Source of the DNA: Pseudoalteromonas sp. SMS1
GTDB lineage: Bacteria; Pseudomonadota; Gammaproteobacteria; Enterobacterales; Alteromonadaceae
NCBI RefSeq assembly: GCF_021530565.1
Contig: NZ_JAKGBI010000021.1
Coordinates: 47,625 to 111,624 of the forward strand
DNA length: 64,000 nt
Reading direction: 5' to 3'
The translations under genes and the position numbers were made by a program. Every line of letters starts with the position of its first letter. The stretch's first letter is position 1. The notes under the pieces are model-generated. The model saw only the letters and a list, made by a program, of their open reading frames with translations. It was not told where the DNA came from and ran no database searches. Below, in pieces: positions 36,762 through 45,852 of the stretch.

Positions 36762-37202
36762 ATGAAAGCAGCATTAATATCAGTTACTTTACTAACAATA
36801 ATGACATTGAGTTCAAACGCACACAGTAAAACTTTCAATGGGGGCGCAGATAAATCTAAATTAGTGCCCATTTCCATGCTACTGAGTGATGCACAAAGAT
36901 ACACAACAGAGTCAGCGACTATAGCAGGCACCGTCACTCGAGTTTGCCAAAAGCGCGGCTGCTGGATGCAACTAGCCAGTGACAAAAAGTTTCAAACTTT
37001 GATGGTCAAAGTGCGTGATGGCGACATGGTGTTTCCAATGACTGCGCAAGGTAAAACCGCCTATGCCACAGGGACGGTCAAACTGATCCCTTTGTCACTG
37101 GAACAAACCAATGCACGGCGCAAAGCCCAGCAATTAGAACCCGTAGATAGCCCAGAAACATTGCACTTATTTACCCCTGTTGCTGTGACTATCGAGGACT
37201 AA
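36762..37202 (+). CDS. DUF4920 domain protein, exported
   Basis: 146 residues with a signal peptide ending near residue 21 (NAHSK). The core resembles DUF4920: an OB-like strand set with VTRVCQKRGCWMQLAS, in which the two cysteines and Trp are family hallmarks, followed by FPMTAQGKTAYATGTVKL. Function of the family is unknown; the CxxxxCW pattern could bind metal. It is divergent from the haem receptor across a Fur-like box and is followed two bases later by a PepSY-type membrane protein, so a role in iron or redox handling is suggested by context only. GGAAGGGG lies about 9 bases before the ATG. Confidence 0.8.
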   Translation: MKAALISVTLLTIMTLSSNAHSKTFNGGADKSKLVPISMLLSDAQRYTTESATIAGTVTRVCQKRGCWMQLASDKKFQTLMVKVRDGDMVFPMTAQGKTAYATGTVKLIPLSLEQTNARRKAQQLEPVDSPETLHLFTPVAVTIED

Positions 37203-37204
37203 AA

Positions 37205-37765
37205 TTGAGTATGTCTTGGTTTAAACTCAATCGCAGTTTGCATCGCGATATCGGCTATTTTTGTATTGGCATGACTTTGGTATTTGCCATTTCTGGTATC
37301 GCGCTTAATCACATCCATCAGTTTAACTCTAACTATCAAGTTTCAAGAGTCTCCCATCAAATTACACTTGATGTAGAGCGTATTGAAACGCCAGAATTTG
37401 AAACTCAACTGCTGCAAAAACTGACTTTGACGACGCCTGTCAAAGCGCGTTTTTGGCAAGACAAAAACACTTACAAACTGTTTTTAGAAGACACAACCTT
37501 ATATTTGAACCCGCAGGCCAATACGGTATTAGTAGAGCAAGTCAAGCCTCGGCTTTTACTCCGCCAGCTCAACTTTTTGCACTTAAATGAAGCACGTGCA
37601 GCTTGGATGTGGTTTTCGGATTTTTACGCCGTGCTATTAATTTACTTAGCGCTTTCTTCTCTGTTTATGGTAAAAGGCAAAAAGGGCGTTTGGGGTCCAA
37701 GAGGCGCTTTAGTGTTGGCGGGATTTGCCGCACCAATTGGATTTGTGGTTTATTATTCAAGTTAG
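37205..37765 (+). CDS. PepSY-associated transmembrane protein
   Basis: 186 residues in the TTG-started frame; an ATG two codons later (37211) is an alternative. GAGGA at 37194-37198 fits the TTG slightly better (6 bases) than the ATG (12 bases). It has an N-terminal TM (about 18-36, CIGMTLVFAISGIALNH, preceded by LHRDIGYF), a periplasmic PepSY-like domain (about 40-125) and two C-terminal TMs (about 135-182). Proteins of this kind are often encoded beside TonB receptors and have been linked to ferric-siderophore reduction; here that is inference from neighbourhood. It follows the DUF4920 gene almost without gap. Confidence 0.8.
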   Translation: MSMSWFKLNRSLHRDIGYFCIGMTLVFAISGIALNHIHQFNSNYQVSRVSHQITLDVERIETPEFETQLLQKLTLTTPVKARFWQDKNTYKLFLEDTTLYLNPQANTVLVEQVKPRLLLRQLNFLHLNEARAAWMWFSDFYAVLLIYLALSSLFMVKGKKGVWGPRGALVLAGFAAPIGFVVYYSS

Positions 37766-37881
37766 CGAATCAGCCTACCACCATACGTCCCCTGTAATAT
37801 CGTGTAATAGCGCGCATGCAAATCAGATACTAGAGTGACACCTAGGGTGCTGACATTGCATGCAGTGCACAGCTTTGAGTA

Positions 37882-38388
37882 ATGTACGTTATGGGTAATA
37901 TGGGCACGCTTATGCTGCACACGCAATCAGGAATTCCAGGCCTATTCCTTGCCAACTTTCTATTGGGGGATAAATCGCTCAATCACGTGCACTTGAATAT
38001 ATCCTTATTAGTGTACGCTCGAGACAAAACGATTTCTGGTCGAGGTAAAGTGTTTATTCCGTCAGCCTCAGAGCAAGATGTCATCTCCAACCTCTATGGC
38101 GAATTTCACTATCAGCGTGCAGCCGATAAATGCGATATCGTGTTGGACTTATTTGGGCATCAGCCGTGTATTGGTATGCCACCAACCTGTAAAACAACGC
38201 ATAACACCAGAATAAACTTACTCCTTGATGATAACTGGCAGATCGGTGAAGCCAGTCTTAGCTATATTGAGCCAATTTCTCAGAACTGGCAATCGGTCGA
38301 ACGACTGCCAGTCAGACAAGTAGATCACAGTAATATTGCCGACTTGTCACAGCTCGCAATTCAAGTGAAAAATGCCCACCGACACTAA
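37882..38388 (+). CDS. DUF1842-like protein of unknown function
   Basis: 168 residues with no signal peptide or TM. The order of segments GLFLANFLLGD, HLNISLLVYARDKTISGRG, NLYGEFHYQ, INLLLDDNWQIGEASLSY and LPVRQV resembles DUF1842 proteins; I recall this family from memory and cannot search. Three closely spaced Met codons leave the start uncertain, and no clear ribosome site is seen. The stop overlaps the stop of the convergent AhpD-like gene by four bases. Confidence 0.65.
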   Translation: MYVMGNMGTLMLHTQSGIPGLFLANFLLGDKSLNHVHLNISLLVYARDKTISGRGKVFIPSASEQDVISNLYGEFHYQRAADKCDIVLDLFGHQPCIGMPPTCKTTHNTRINLLLDDNWQIGEASLSYIEPISQNWQSVERLPVRQVDHSNIADLSQLAIQVKNAHRH

Positions 38389-38798
38389 AAACCCAAGCCA
38401 ATCGCAATACGATTCCAACTATTTATTTGCAGCGTGACAGCCACAACCGCAAGGCGCTGCTTTTCCTTGAGTATGTCATTACTAAAAGGTGTCAGAGGTT
38501 TCACTTCTGTGACTTGTCGCGCTAGCTGTAAGACGCCCCGTTCAAATTCAGGCAGTGAGGCTAAATTTGGCTCACATAACGCCTTATGAAAATGCGTAAA
38601 CTGCTCCTGACTGGTGGTGTCTTTCAATGCCTCTTCGTGCATAATTTGACAGTACTGACAGCCATTTATTTGTGACACATACAATCTGATCAAGTGCACT
38701 GTCGATGCAGGCAAACATTGCTCAGCTTGCGTACTTAATCCGCCCAGTGCAGTATGAATATATGGATATTGGGTTAATAGATGTGATTGAGAAATCAT
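38385..38798 (-). CDS. AhpD-like / carboxymuconolactone decarboxylase family protein
   Basis: 137 residues, all helical and cytoplasmic. The family redox motif is present as NGCQYCQIMHEEAL, with Cys47, Cys50 and His54 in the CxxCxxxH arrangement used by AhpD-type peroxidatic proteins. The C-terminal NSWNRIAIGLGF is also family-typical. It probably acts in peroxide defence or thiol chemistry; the reductant is unknown. Start ATG at 38796-38798 has GGAGC about 7 bases upstream. Its tail overlaps the convergent DUF1842-like gene. Confidence 0.88.
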   Translation of the reverse strand: MISQSHLLTQYPYIHTALGGLSTQAEQCLPASTVHLIRLYVSQINGCQYCQIMHEEALKDTTSQEQFTHFHKALCEPNLASLPEFERGVLQLARQVTEVKPLTPFSNDILKEKQRLAVVAVTLQINSWNRIAIGLGF

Positions 38799-38896
38799 GG
38801 AAAGCTCCTTATTAAAAACGAGTAAAGAGCTTAAAACAGCTATTGCCTAAAAAATTGGATATTTCCGACATACTTAAGTCGCAATATCAACGCTAC

Positions 38897-39391
38897 TTAG
38901 GTGGCAGACTTCTGAACATTTATCGGTGTTGCCAAAATAATGATAACGGCACCGACCATGATCGCGACATCAGCAATATTAAAAATCCCCGTACGAAGCG
39001 ACCCCACACCGACATTAATAAAGTCGATAACAGCACCTTGATTGAAGACCCGATCAATGAGGTTACCCAAGCCACCAGCAAAAATAAGCGATAAAGAAGT
39101 CACTTGTAACTTAGTCAAATCATGTGACTTCAGCATATAGCCCATCAACGCTATGAGAAAAACACCGACCGCAACAACAAAAAATAACGTTCTTTGAAGA
39201 GGTGTAAAGTCTGCTCCAAAACTCAGGAATACTCCCATATTCTCGGTATAGCCAATTCTAACAATATCACCCCAGTAGCTAGTCATCTGCCATGCGACCA
39301 GATAATCACTGGCCCACCACTTTGTGCCTTGATCTAATATTAAGCAAATTGCACATACCAGTGCGATATGCACAGCTCTATTCTTTGTCAT
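38897..39391 (-). CDS. lspA: Lipoprotein signal peptidase (LspA), stand-alone copy
   Basis: Inner-membrane aspartyl protease of 164 residues that cleaves prolipoprotein signal peptides after diacylglyceryl modification. Four TMs are visible. Catalytic aspartates correspond to Asp123 (VIDFINV) and Asp141 (FNIADVAI). Other conserved sites are LDQGTKWW (Asp20), TENMGVFLSF in place of the usual NxGAAFS, and GGLGNLIDR. It is not beside ileS or fkpB, the usual lspA context, so it is probably an additional copy. The substituted NMGV segment also sets it apart from the usual NxGAAF form. Confidence 0.88.
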   Translation of the reverse strand: MTKNRAVHIALVCAICLILDQGTKWWASDYLVAWQMTSYWGDIVRIGYTENMGVFLSFGADFTPLQRTLFFVVAVGVFLIALMGYMLKSHDLTKLQVTSLSLIFAGGLGNLIDRVFNQGAVIDFINVGVGSLRTGIFNIADVAIMVGAVIIILATPINVQKSAT

Positions 39392-39560
39392 TGTTCGCTC
39401 CCATAGCTCAGTACTTCACTATAAAAAACCATTGGTGAACATAAAATGACAAACAGACTAACACCGTAATAAATTTATTTTTTTATTTTATATCAATACG
39501 TAAGGAGAAGGTCGAGGTTTCACTGCTTAGATACCTCGACCCGATGGTTAATGATGCAGG

Positions 39561-41252
39561 TTAGGTCACAAAGCGGTTAAAGTTGGTATGTAAATCGATG
39601 ATCCTTTTCGCAATGTTCTGATTAGCATCCGCTGTCTCACTTGCGCCTTGTGCAGTTTCTTTAGCTAGTTCATTAATATTATTGATATTTTTATCAATAT
39701 CTACGGCTACCATGGACTGCTGCTCTGTTGCCGTTGCAATTTGCGTATTAAGGTCGTTAATTTGCTCTATCGCCCCAGACGCCTCATCAAGCATGGTCTG
39801 CGTTTTCTCACTTTTTTCAAAGCAGTTATGGGCGCTCACCTTACCTTTTTCCATACTATTGACCACTTTATTGGCCTCTGTTTTCAAGCGATCCAGTAAG
39901 TCTTGAATATCTGCGGTTGACGATTGCGTTCGTGTTGCTAGCGTCCTGACTTCGTCCGCAACCACCGCAAAACCACGACCACTTTCACCTGCACGCGCAG
40001 CTTCGATGGCCGCATTGAGCGCCAACAGATTCGTCTGCTCTGAAATACTTTGAATGGCCTCTAATACTGAGCTGATGTTGTTGGTTTCTTCCACCAACTC
40101 AGCAATATCATCTGACGCCAAGTTCAGCTCAGAAACGAGGTTTTCTATGATCTGATTGGTTTGAGTCGCAATTTGTTTACCCGTCTGAACTTTTTCTCGC
40201 ACCTTGGCTGTCGCTTCAGCGGCGTGAGCCGTACTTTTTGACATATCTTGCGTCGTGGTGGTCATCTCATAGACTGCCGCAGCCACCATTTCGGTTTGGT
40301 TTTTTTGCTCAGTGACGCTTTTTTCTGTTTGGCGCATCACATTCATGGCCAACTCGGAAGAATCCCCTAAGCTACGCACTACATCGTTCGTACTCATAAT
40401 CGTCGAACGTAAGCCGCTTATGAATTTGTTAAATTCCCGAGCCATGACGCCCGTTTCATCTTTTGCCGACTCATCTAACATCACGGTTAAATCACCATCA
40501 CCGCTGGCGACAGATTTCAAACGAACGATAAGCTCATCAATGGGTGTGGTAATGGAGCGACTAATAATAAACGCAGCACCAAGGGCCACCAATAAAGCCG
40601 CAATAGCCGAAATCGATATCAATTTAATGGCTAGTATTTCGTCTTTTTCAGCCTTTAACGTAGCCTTTTGAGTAAACGCCTGTACTTCAGCAAGGACTGC
40701 TATCAGCTCGTCTTTAAGCTGATCTTCCTCTGCTTCGATTTTCTTTGCCAGCGGCATCAATTCTAGAATAGACTGACTGGGGAGCTGATTTAGTAATTGC
40801 TTTAGATCTATACTCGCCTGAGCATAATGCTTGGTGATGACTTGGAGCTCCCCTTCAACCTCGTGAAATTTACTGGCCGCTTCTTGGGAGTGCGCCATAG
40901 TGATAGCCTGCGCAGCAAACGCTGTCGTATCATCAATTTCTTTTTCGACTTTCGCCATTGAAGTCAATAATTGTTGCGATAACAGCGTTACCTTTGTGTC
41001 ATAACCTGCTGCACCGCTCTCTGACAAAGATTTATACAACAACAATCGCTCAAATAAAATTGCTTGTTCTAGCTGATGCTCGGTGATTTGCGTTAAAAAG
41101 TTATTCAGCGGAATATCTTCCTCGGCAATATCTATCAGTTCATATCCGATCTTGGCCATTTGCACTAAAGCGATTGCACTCACAAGCAATAACATTGCAA
41201 GTTGCACAGCCGCCATCAAGTAGATGCGTTTGGCAATACTGAGATGGTTCAT
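39561..41252 (-). CDS. Methyl-accepting chemotaxis protein (four-helix-bundle type sensor)
   Basis: Chemoreceptor of 563 residues. I use the ATG at 41250-41252 (MNHLSIAKRIYL) rather than a GTG two codons earlier, because AAGG lies at a sensible distance only from the ATG. TM1 is about 9-30; the periplasmic part (31-205) is all helical and rich in Glu, Gln and Leu; TM2 is about 208-230; HAMP follows; the signalling tip EQTNLLALNAAIEAARAGE is complete. It ends NFNRFVT with no pentapeptide. It is 52 bases downstream of the BLUF gene on the same strand. Confidence 0.9.
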   Translation of the reverse strand: MNHLSIAKRIYLMAAVQLAMLLLVSAIALVQMAKIGYELIDIAEEDIPLNNFLTQITEHQLEQAILFERLLLYKSLSESGAAGYDTKVTLLSQQLLTSMAKVEKEIDDTTAFAAQAITMAHSQEAASKFHEVEGELQVITKHYAQASIDLKQLLNQLPSQSILELMPLAKKIEAEEDQLKDELIAVLAEVQAFTQKATLKAEKDEILAIKLISISAIAALLVALGAAFIISRSITTPIDELIVRLKSVASGDGDLTVMLDESAKDETGVMAREFNKFISGLRSTIMSTNDVVRSLGDSSELAMNVMRQTEKSVTEQKNQTEMVAAAVYEMTTTTQDMSKSTAHAAEATAKVREKVQTGKQIATQTNQIIENLVSELNLASDDIAELVEETNNISSVLEAIQSISEQTNLLALNAAIEAARAGESGRGFAVVADEVRTLATRTQSSTADIQDLLDRLKTEANKVVNSMEKGKVSAHNCFEKSEKTQTMLDEASGAIEQINDLNTQIATATEQQSMVAVDIDKNINNINELAKETAQGASETADANQNIAKRIIDLHTNFNRFVT

Positions 41253-41304
41253 ACACACGACGCCTTATTTGATTGAATGTGAACACAAAAATATGTGTTC
41301 GTAC

Positions 41305-41721
41305 TCAACAGGTTTTAAAGTAGCAAAGTAACTGCACCGAAAAATCGGGGTGACTTTGCAAAAATGCGTAGCTATCTTCCTGACTTAAAAACTCCGAAAA
41401 CCCTTCTTCATCGCACATCTTTTTGTTATTCAAACGCTTAAAGCCCATTTTCCAGTGAGAAAATACGCGCTCTGGCACGGACTGCTCATGCAATTTATTG
41501 ATGCGCTCATGGCGAGGATCGTTTGATATCACTTCAAACAGAGCCCGAACTTCCTCTTTTTTACCTTCAAGTAGTTGAATAAAGGTGCCTCTACCATCAT
41601 AAAGCAGTAGGCCCGTGATCCCCTTTGCGACGTTACGCTGGCGAAACTTATTCATCATTTTAGCTAATTCTAATTCTGTATGGCGCTTTTTTGCTTTACT
41701 GATATAAACTAGCTGAAACAT
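41305..41721 (-). CDS. BLUF-domain blue-light sensor (single domain)
   Basis: 138 residues consisting of one BLUF domain, which binds FAD and signals blue light by hydrogen-bond rearrangement. The key residues are all present: Tyr6 (LVYIS), Asn30, Gln49 in the FIQLLEG strand, and the HWKMGF segment with Trp90 and Met92. There is no output domain, so it must act through a partner, as short BLUF proteins such as PixD do. It lies between two chemoreceptor genes on the same strand (126 bases upstream gap, 52 bases downstream gap), so the partner could be a receptor or a motility regulator; this is inference. Confidence 0.92.
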   Translation of the reverse strand: MFQLVYISKAKKRHTELELAKMMNKFRQRNVAKGITGLLLYDGRGTFIQLLEGKKEEVRALFEVISNDPRHERINKLHEQSVPERVFSHWKMGFKRLNNKKMCDEEGFSEFLSQEDSYAFLQSHPDFSVQLLCYFKTC

Positions 41722-41847
41722 GAAATAACACTCCGCGCGATGTCGTTTTAACGGCTTTACTCAGACTTTAGTTCTTAATACGCCTTTTAACGTCTAGCAC
41801 ACAGGCTTTTAAAATACCAAGTATGTATCAAAATCAGTGACTAACAT

Positions 41848-43491
41848 TTACCGCACTTTGAAAAAGCTAATCGCTTCGTGCATCCCCGCAGAAAGCGCAT
41901 CCAATTTTTGGGTTGCATTGCGGTTGGTTTCGGTCACTTCAATGGCATTGTCTGACATCGCTGAAATAGATCCCATGGCATCGGACACTTCTGAAATGGC
42001 GCTGACCTGCTCACCACTTGCCTGCACGACTTCACGCACGCGACGCAGTGAATCACTGGCTTGTGCATCAATGCTTTGCAACAACTCGGTGGCTTCTTGG
42101 ATCAGTGCCTTGCCATTTTCTACTTGTGGCTGGGTTTGCTCCATTGCCTCAACTGACGCCGAGGTTTCTTTTTGGATTTCGCCTATCATGGCTTCAATTT
42201 GTGCAGTTGCCTCACCCGTGCGTTTGGCCAGTTGCCGGACTTCGTCGGCAACCACCGCAAACCCGCGACCAGACTCACCCGCACGCGCCGCTTCAATGGC
42301 AGCATTGAGTGCCAACAAGTTAGTTTGTTCTGAAATGCCACTGATCACGTTGGCAATACCACCTATTTGCTCAGTGTTCGCTTCGAGCTTTTTAATTTGT
42401 GCCACAGTGGCGTTGACCGTATCCGCTATGCGGACGATTTCAGCGGCACTGGCAGCAATCGCATCTCGTCCCTTGTCGGCAAACTGTACGGTCGACTCTG
42501 AATTCTCTTCTGTTTTAGTGGTCAGCTCGCTCACGTGATCGATACTGCTGCGTAAATGTTCAAGTCTTGCCACTGTCTGCTGAGTCAATGTTGCTTGCTG
42601 TTGCGCGGCGGCATAAATATCGTCAGAGCCAGAAGAGACCACTTTCGCCTGCTCGGCTAAGTCGGATGCGCCACCGACCACCTTGGAGACGATCTCAGTT
42701 AATTGCAATTTCATTTCAAAGAGCTTGGCTAGCATACTGTTAGGATAATCCGTGGCCATATGTTGCGTTAAATCACCTTGAGAGATGGCCGATAACGCGC
42801 CTTCAGCTTGACGCACTTCTCCCCCTAACGCCTCTCTAATACTCTTAGCAATCATCAGCCCGATAAACACACTGACCGCAATCGCCAGCAACGTGGCGGC
42901 AATCATAAACTGAGCGAACCCGCCCGCAACATCACGTGCTTCTGGCGTTGCCAGTTGGTTCGCTTCTTCTTGATAATCAATAAACTCATTGATGCGTGCT
43001 AGCCAAGTGATAAAAGCAGGGCGAGCTTGTTGCAACACGATGTCATCAACCTCTTGTCCGTCTCTTTTGAGTGCAATGATCTTGTCCACCAATGGACGAG
43101 TTGTGACTTTAATCTCTTCGATGCTGTTTAAAATCCGCCTTTCTTTATCATTAAACGGCACACCCTGTGATTTCATTTGCGCCATGTTATTCTCAGCTTC
43201 CACATAAAAGCTCTGTAACTGGGCAATCTCTTGTTCAAATTCTCTCAGTTCAGCTGAGGAATTGGTAATGGCGACATCTCGGATGGCAATGGCAGTATCA
43301 TGTACACTCCCCCTAAAGTTAATTGCATAGCGCTGCTTAACTGAGTTGACGTCTGTCATCTGCGCAAGCGTGTCATCAATAAAGTTAACATCCTTAATGC
43401 CTATACTGGTCAGTAAGATCATGAGGCACAAAATCGCACCATACCCTACAGACAGCCTCTGTCGTATTGTGAGCCCAGCTAGAAAGTTCAT
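41848..43491 (-). CDS. Methyl-accepting chemotaxis protein (4HB sensor)
   Basis: Chemoreceptor of 547 residues. TM1 about 12-30, helical periplasmic four-helix-bundle domain (about 35-190, beginning KDVNFIDDTLAQ), TM2 about 193-213 (FMIAATLLAIAVSVFIGLMI), a linker with ALGGEVRQAEGAL (HAMP-like), then the cytoplasmic signalling domain with EQTNLLALNAAIEAARAGE. It ends EAISFFKVR. A long frame on the opposite strand here (41837-42538) is a shadow. Ligand unknown. A 234-base region precedes the divergent TonB receptor. Confidence 0.92.
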   Translation of the reverse strand: MNFLAGLTIRQRLSVGYGAILCLMILLTSIGIKDVNFIDDTLAQMTDVNSVKQRYAINFRGSVHDTAIAIRDVAITNSSAELREFEQEIAQLQSFYVEAENNMAQMKSQGVPFNDKERRILNSIEEIKVTTRPLVDKIIALKRDGQEVDDIVLQQARPAFITWLARINEFIDYQEEANQLATPEARDVAGGFAQFMIAATLLAIAVSVFIGLMIAKSIREALGGEVRQAEGALSAISQGDLTQHMATDYPNSMLAKLFEMKLQLTEIVSKVVGGASDLAEQAKVVSSGSDDIYAAAQQQATLTQQTVARLEHLRSSIDHVSELTTKTEENSESTVQFADKGRDAIAASAAEIVRIADTVNATVAQIKKLEANTEQIGGIANVISGISEQTNLLALNAAIEAARAGESGRGFAVVADEVRQLAKRTGEATAQIEAMIGEIQKETSASVEAMEQTQPQVENGKALIQEATELLQSIDAQASDSLRRVREVVQASGEQVSAISEVSDAMGSISAMSDNAIEVTETNRNATQKLDALSAGMHEAISFFKVR

Positions 43492-43690
43492 TTATTCACC
43501 TTTTTGTCACATCCACTCTGTAAATTTAGGTCCAATCAAGGCTTGGCGCCAATTATCAGTGCGGCAAAATTACGTTTATTTTAATACTCATAGATTACTA
43601 GACCCTACTCATTACAAATTAGTCACGCAATATTTCAACCAATTTTTTAAATAATTTATTACTTGAAGTTCAGAAGTATAACGCGTTAAC

Positions 43691-43709
43691 ATAAATAATA
43701 ATCATTATC
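43691..43709 (+). promoter_or_regulatory. Fur-like box immediately upstream of a TonB receptor
   Basis: ATAAATAATAATCATTATC matches the Fur consensus at 15 of 19 positions and continues into a further overlapping repeat (ATTATCATTAA). It ends 16 bases before the GTG start of the receptor gene. Fur binding is inferred. Confidence 0.7.
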
Positions 43710-43725
43710 ATTAAATAGAAGTAAC

Positions 43726-45852
43726 GTGAAGCTCTCTAACCCATATTTATCAAACGTTTTCATTGCCATCACTGTGTTTACGGCCCCATCTATGTATGCA
43801 ATCAGTAACGAAAAACAACATTTGGAGCATATTGAAGTACAAGGTGTACAGTCACGGCTGCAAGCACGCGGCATTCTCAAAGACAGCATTGCTAAAACTG
43901 AGTTAATTGATGCGCAGCAACTAAAAAATATGCAAGCGGCTAATCTAAGTGAAGCCATTGATAATGCGCTGGGGATTAGAGTGTCAAACGAGTGCTCAAT
44001 GTGTGGTGCAAAACGCATCATGATCAATGGCATGAAAGGTGAGCACACCAACATCCTCGTTGATGGTGTGCCTTTGCACACCATGTTATCTGGGTTTTAT
44101 GGCATGGACAGTGTGGCAACAGCAGGGATCGGTACCATTGAAATTGCACGCGGTGCAGGCGCTTCACTCACCGCACCTGAAGCCATCGGTGGAACTGTAA
44201 ATTTGGTGTCGCAGAAACCGACCAAAAATGGGGCTGAAATGGATGTGGCATTTGGCAACCAAGACTACCGCAAAGTATCTATGGTCGCTATGGGGCTCAG
44301 TGAGGATGAAAAAAGTACCGTGAGCGTTATCGCCCAACATGATAGTCGCGCCCAGTTTGATGGTGATAACAATGGAGTAAGTGAGTCCCCACTATTAGAT
44401 AATCACTCATTGGCAGTAACAATTACCCATGATTTCTCTTTAGATACGACGGTCAAAGCTCGCTATGGCCGCAGCCAATCGGAGGTCTTTGGCGGGCCGG
44501 TTATCGGAGATACCACCAGTTCCATTGCAGAAACACTTGCCAGTGTGAGTAAAGGTGAAGCTGACAACTTATTTGTCGATAATGATGTGCGAAATCGCTA
44601 CATTGGCAACCCGTGGGAAACCGCAGAGTGGGTTGATACCCAGCGCGAAGAGTGGCTATTTACCCTACTTCATAGCTTCAATGATAATCTCGCGCTGGAT
44701 GTCAGCTATGCCAATGTTGAACATGTACAAGATTCCTTTTACGAAAGCATCGATTACTATGCTAAAGATGATATGCAGTTTGCTGCAGCCAAGCTCTACT
44801 ACACGCTGAACAATCAACACCTAATTACCTTAGGCGTGGATCGCCGCGATGAAACCATGCGCAGTCATACCGACGCACTGGCAAATAATCCGCTTTACAT
44901 GTCAGATAGCTTTGATTACACCGTGGCAGGGGTGTTTATACAAGATACCTACACACCATCTATCGATTTTGAACTGGCATTAGCCATACGGATCGACCAA
45001 ATTAATGCGAATTTTATTGCCAACCATGCTATTGGTGATGAAATTGATGACACCTTGATATCACCGCGCTTAGATATGAGATGGTTCCATCATGAAAATT
45101 GGACATCACGTTTTTCAGTCGGACAAGGCTATCGTGCCCCCCTATCATTTTTCGAAAGTGATCATGGCATTTTAGATGCGGAGAAAGGATACTTAGTAGA
45201 TGTGCACGATGTAGAGCGCTCTCTGGGCTACAATTATTCACTGAATCACACAGCCGACAGGCTAAATGCAACGTTGTCTGTTGCCTACACGCAAGTCGAT
45301 AATCTCGCCTCGTTGACGCACAATGCCGCTGGCACACCGGTGCTAGGTCAATTGACTGAACAAGCGGATGTATTGGCATGGGATGTTGCGATGAGCTACC
45401 AGCTTACACCATCATTGTTGATTGGTGGCAGCTTTGAAGCCTATCAGTACAATGATGTGTTTAAGTCTTCGTTTGGCATTGCCCCCACTGAACAGCGTGC
45501 AAATGTTAACTTGGAGTATGTATTAAACGCGTGGAGCCTCAGTGCAAACTATTTATTTGTACCCAGCAGAAATCTGGCCGAATACGGCTATGAGGCGTTC
45601 AATGATCAGCAAGCCACACAAGCCAAAGAAACCAATGTAGGTAGCTATGGTCTGTTCGATTTTAAAGTGACCTATGCACTGAACAAACAAGTTGCACTGT
45701 ACTTTGGTGTCAATAATGCACTTGACTACAACCAAGCCGCAGATGAAGACACCCCAATCATGTTTGACAATGAAGGGGGTTACGACGTCACCTATATATA
45801 CGCCCCACTGCGCGGTAGGTTAGCCTACATCGGCTTCGACTATGACTTTTAA
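43726..45852 (+). CDS. TonB-dependent receptor with CxxC in the plug domain
   Basis: 708-residue outer-membrane receptor starting at GTG 43726; no ATG gives a proper signal peptide, which runs to about residue 25 (PSMYA). TonB-box-like LEHIEVQG at 33-40. The plug has an unusual ECSMCGAKRIMINGMKG segment (Cys90 and Cys93) just before NILVDGVPL, and then GTIEIARGAGASLTAPEAIG. The barrel ends with canonical DYDF. The CxxC next to Met residues suggests metal (copper or other) recognition or redox gating; this is inference. It overlaps a thioredoxin-like gene by 11 bases and is preceded by a Fur-like box. Confidence 0.88.
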   Translation: MKLSNPYLSNVFIAITVFTAPSMYAISNEKQHLEHIEVQGVQSRLQARGILKDSIAKTELIDAQQLKNMQAANLSEAIDNALGIRVSNECSMCGAKRIMINGMKGEHTNILVDGVPLHTMLSGFYGMDSVATAGIGTIEIARGAGASLTAPEAIGGTVNLVSQKPTKNGAEMDVAFGNQDYRKVSMVAMGLSEDEKSTVSVIAQHDSRAQFDGDNNGVSESPLLDNHSLAVTITHDFSLDTTVKARYGRSQSEVFGGPVIGDTTSSIAETLASVSKGEADNLFVDNDVRNRYIGNPWETAEWVDTQREEWLFTLLHSFNDNLALDVSYANVEHVQDSFYESIDYYAKDDMQFAAAKLYYTLNNQHLITLGVDRRDETMRSHTDALANNPLYMSDSFDYTVAGVFIQDTYTPSIDFELALAIRIDQINANFIANHAIGDEIDDTLISPRLDMRWFHHENWTSRFSVGQGYRAPLSFFESDHGILDAEKGYLVDVHDVERSLGYNYSLNHTADRLNATLSVAYTQVDNLASLTHNAAGTPVLGQLTEQADVLAWDVAMSYQLTPSLLIGGSFEAYQYNDVFKSSFGIAPTEQRANVNLEYVLNAWSLSANYLFVPSRNLAEYGYEAFNDQQATQAKETNVGSYGLFDFKVTYALNKQVALYFGVNNALDYNQAADEDTPIMFDNEGGYDVTYIYAPLRGRLAYIGFDYDF

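Noticed and set aside
41837..42538. 233-codon open frame on the plus strand
   Set aside because: Lies wholly opposite the chemoreceptor gene at 41848-43491; its Ser/Ala/Thr/Cys-rich translation is that of an antisense shadow and it has no ribosome site.
43686..44084. 132-codon minus-strand frame opposite the start of the CxxC TonB receptor
   Set aside because: Complement of the receptor plug region and Fur box; no ribosome site or recognisable domain.
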